Part shown: positions 62,084 to 64,000 of the stretch, one piece after another
Layout: the number at the start of each line of letters is the position of its first letter
Position numbering within the stretch: position 1 is the first letter of the stretch
The notes under the pieces: generated by a model
Seen by the model: only the letters and a program-made list of their open reading frames with translations
Told to the model about the DNA's origin: nothing
Database searches by the model: none
Assembly (NCBI RefSeq): GCF_000219125.1
Contig: NZ_AFGF01000017.1
Location: forward strand, 124,001-188,000
Direction: 5' to 3'
Source of the DNA: Acetonema longum DSM 6540
GTDB lineage: Bacteria > Bacillota > Negativicutes > Sporomusales > Acetonemataceae
DNA length: 64,000 bases
Translations under genes and position numbers: made by a program

Positions 62084-63847
62084 GTGGCTGGTGAGAGGAT
62101 GACGGGAAAGAGGACCGAACCGGATAACCCGGGCTTGCCGATTACGGGGGAGCAGTACGAGAAGAGCATGGCCAGAGAGGTCCGGAAGGCGTTGGGGCTG
62201 TATTATACCCCCGGGTATATCATCGACTACATATTGCAGCGCACTGTCAGCGAAATTGATGTACGGGACGATCCCTTCGTCAGCATATTGGATCCGGCCT
62301 GCGGCAGCGGCAGTTTTTTGCTGGCGGCATACGATATTTTGCGGGCTAAGTTTGTCGCCGCGTTACCTGAACTTCAGAAAAAATACGGATCCCTTACGTA
62401 TGAGTGGCAGCAGGGCAATTGCCAGATCACGCTTTCCGGCGGTGAATACTGGCAGGAAGAACATATTCACTATCACATTCTGACTCATTGTTTATTTGGC
62501 GCCGACATTGACCGGGCTGCCGTCCGGCTGGCGGCGGAGCATTTATCGCTGCGGGACGCCGCCTGCGAGGTTTGGCCGCGGCATTTGATTGCCTGCGACA
62601 GCCTGATGCACTGGGAAGCCCGCTCACAGCCGGCCGGTGAGACGGAAAGTGCGGCGGCCGGTTTTTGGCAGCGTACGTTTGACTATATTGTCGGCAATCC
62701 GCCGTATATTCCTATCACCCAGATGACACAGGAGCAGAAGCAGTACTACCGGGCCCGTTATCAAACTGCCACCGGCAGGATGAATGCCTTTGCCCTGTTT
62801 CTGGAACGGTGCATTGCCAAGACCGGCAAAAAGGCGGGATTTATTGTGCCCGGCAGGCTGCTGCTGAATACCCAGTATGGCAGTATTCGACGGCTGGTTC
62901 TGGAGAACACCTGGATCGAAGAAATCTTCGAGACAGATGCAGCCGTCTTTCCGGAAGCAGTGGTGGACACGGTTATTCTCATTTTGAACCGGAACAAGCG
63001 GTGGGCTCCCGGAGATAAGACTCTGATCCGGCGCATGACCAGGGCCGGATGCAGCGAACAACCCGTGGAGCAAAACCGGTTCCTGGCAACGGATCATGCT
63101 TATATTCAGACTCACACCTCAACGGCGGAAATGGGTTTGCTGCAAACCATCCGCTCCCGGTCGGCGCTTTTAGGGGATATAGCCCAGGTCCGGGACGGTA
63201 TCATCCAAGGCCGTGTTGGCAATGAACTGTTTCTGGGAGAGAAGCCGACCCACGACGGGTATGCCAAACCGGTCCTGTTCGGGCAGGACATTCACTGTTA
63301 TCAGCTGACCCCCGGCAGGCAGTATATCTGGTATCACTCAGAAAAGCTTACCGCCTTGGAACGGCAGCGTACGGCAGGGAGGGAGATAGGTCTTAGACTG
63401 CGTGAGCCGGGTATCTTTGAACGGCCCAAGATCCTCAGCCGCCAGACAGCTGACCGGATTATCGCCTGTATGGATGAGACCGGGCATTATTACATGAATA
63501 CGCTGCATAGCGCCTATGTGACTGATCCGGAATTTAATCCCTGGTATGTTCTGGCCGTGTTGAATTCGCAGCTAAGCCGCTTTTACTACACTCGGTATAC
63601 CGGCGAAGCGGGTCAGGCTTACGCTCAGGTGAAGATTGCCAATTTAAAGGGACTGCCGATACCCCGGGCGGACAGAGAAAGCCAGGCGGGAATCGCTCAT
63701 CTGGCCCGGCAGCTTCAAAACCCATCGACGCCGCATGACCATGCCGGCCGGCAGGTTTTGTTCACCGAGATCGACGCACGGTTGTTTCAACTGCTGCGCC
63801 TGACGCCGGAAGAAGTTAGCCTGGCAAAGGGGACAGGGGAGAGATGA
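62084..63847 (+). CDS. Orphan N-6 adenine DNA methyltransferase (Eco57I/TaqI-like)
   Basis: 587 residues. Methylase motif I DPACGSGSFLLAAYD (70-76) binds S-adenosylmethionine; motif IV NPPY (205-208) is the catalytic loop of N6-adenine or N4-cytosine methylases; QYYRARYQTATGRMNAFALFLE and GFIVPGRLLLN follow as in Eco57I-like enzymes. The C-terminal third (VRDGIIQGRVGNELFLG to ILSRQTADRIIACMDE) looks like a specificity domain. No nuclease motif or separate restriction gene is seen. The start is unclear (GTG at 62084 or ATG at 62099). It may be a lone methylase, a BREX/type IIG relative, or the tail of a lost system. Confidence 0.88.
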   Translation: MAGERMTGKRTEPDNPGLPITGEQYEKSMAREVRKALGLYYTPGYIIDYILQRTVSEIDVRDDPFVSILDPACGSGSFLLAAYDILRAKFVAALPELQKKYGSLTYEWQQGNCQITLSGGEYWQEEHIHYHILTHCLFGADIDRAAVRLAAEHLSLRDAACEVWPRHLIACDSLMHWEARSQPAGETESAAAGFWQRTFDYIVGNPPYIPITQMTQEQKQYYRARYQTATGRMNAFALFLERCIAKTGKKAGFIVPGRLLLNTQYGSIRRLVLENTWIEEIFETDAAVFPEAVVDTVILILNRNKRWAPGDKTLIRRMTRAGCSEQPVEQNRFLATDHAYIQTHTSTAEMGLLQTIRSRSALLGDIAQVRDGIIQGRVGNELFLGEKPTHDGYAKPVLFGQDIHCYQLTPGRQYIWYHSEKLTALERQRTAGREIGLRLREPGIFERPKILSRQTADRIIACMDETGHYYMNTLHSAYVTDPEFNPWYVLAVLNSQLSRFYYTRYTGEAGQAYAQVKIANLKGLPIPRADRESQAGIAHLARQLQNPSTPHDHAGRQVLFTEIDARLFQLLRLTPEEVSLAKGTGER

Positions 63848-63848
63848 C

Positions 63849-63899
63849 ATGCAACTTGATCAGCATATAGGCGGTGCAATCAAGGAAATACTAGGGTGA
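63849..63899 (+). CDS. 16-residue ORF after the methylase, possible gene remnant
   Basis: MQLDQHIGGAIKEILG starts one base after the methylase stop and resembles the first residues of an Xre-type regulator. It then stops, and no helix-turn-helix is found beyond in any frame. It may be a frameshift remnant. Confidence 0.2.
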   Translation: MQLDQHIGGAIKEILG

Positions 63900-63964
63900 G
63901 ACGAAGTGCAAATTCATAAGGCATTCGCCAAAAACTAACCGCTACTGGTTGCAGGAGAGATCTC

Positions 63965-64000
63965 ATGGATAAAACGAACATTCTTCTTTTTTCAGGATAT
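63965..64000 (+). CDS. Start of an unidentified gene (cut by window end)
   Basis: GGAGAGATCTC precedes an ATG at 63965 that opens MDKTNILLFSGY and runs off the window. Too short to identify. Confidence 0.4.
   Translation, partial: MDKTNILLFSGY

Overview
The window looks like chromosomal DNA from a spore-forming, anaerobic, diderm Firmicute, most likely a Negativicute of the Sporomusaceae type. A TonB-dependent outer-membrane receptor (10547-12460) implies an outer membrane. Spore photoproduct lyase and CotF-like coat proteins imply endospores. FeoB, oxygen-sensitive radical SAM enzymes, a double-cubane-cluster reductase and a T-box leader fit an anaerobic Firmicute. Base composition is roughly balanced. 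No rRNA, tRNA, CRISPR array, phage or complete insertion sequence was recognised.

Layout. 1-4.9 kb: a DUF401 membrane protein, a Fur-controlled DUF454 protein, a soluble chemoreceptor-like protein, then uxuA with a GntR regulator (hexuronate use). 4.9-15.4 kb: an iron island. A minus-strand series (TonB receptor, ABC-exporter-fold protein, FecCD permease, ATPase, substrate-binding lipoprotein, TetR regulator) faces a plus-strand feoA-feoB-small Cys-rich protein operon, and the region between them carries Fur boxes and a second copy of the probable TetR operator. 15.4-25 kb: a heavy-metal/SafE/cupredoxin-like fusion, a secreted repeat protein, dapL, a B3/B4 protein, an Fe-S protein, tag, a chemoreceptor fragment, and an Lrp regulator plus aminotransferase behind a T-box. 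25-37.6 kb: a J-domain-like/TPR protein translationally coupled to an HscC-type Hsp70, a NirJ2/AhbC-like radical SAM gene between two copies of a palindromic repeat, an NlpC/P60 peptidase, a chemoreceptor, a CBS-type Mn pyrophosphatase and a LysR regulator.

37.8-45.9 kb is the most unusual part: an 11-gene apparent operon opposite the LysR gene. It joins sulfur/selenium handling (YedE, TusA-like, YedF, two DUF3343 proteins, a class V desulfurase-like enzyme) to a double-cubane Fe-S reductase with its ATP-driven activase, a Tat-exported ModA-like binding protein, a NapH-like membrane ferredoxin and a NifB-signature radical SAM protein. A plausible but unproven reading is one system that collects S or Se and builds or feeds a complex Fe-S cofactor.

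46-64 kb: a gene remnant, splB, a small membrane protein, a complete L-rhamnose cluster (DeoR regulator, rhaB, rhaA, rhaD, MFS transporter, rhaM, lactaldehyde reductase) with direct-repeat operator candidates, two CotF-like genes, an orphan LivK-type binding protein, two half-size plus one full-length TauE/SafE permease, a GNAT acetyltransferase, a DUF2939-like protein and an orphan adenine methylase. Starts given here were moved from the longest open frame wherever a clear ribosome-binding site showed a better one.
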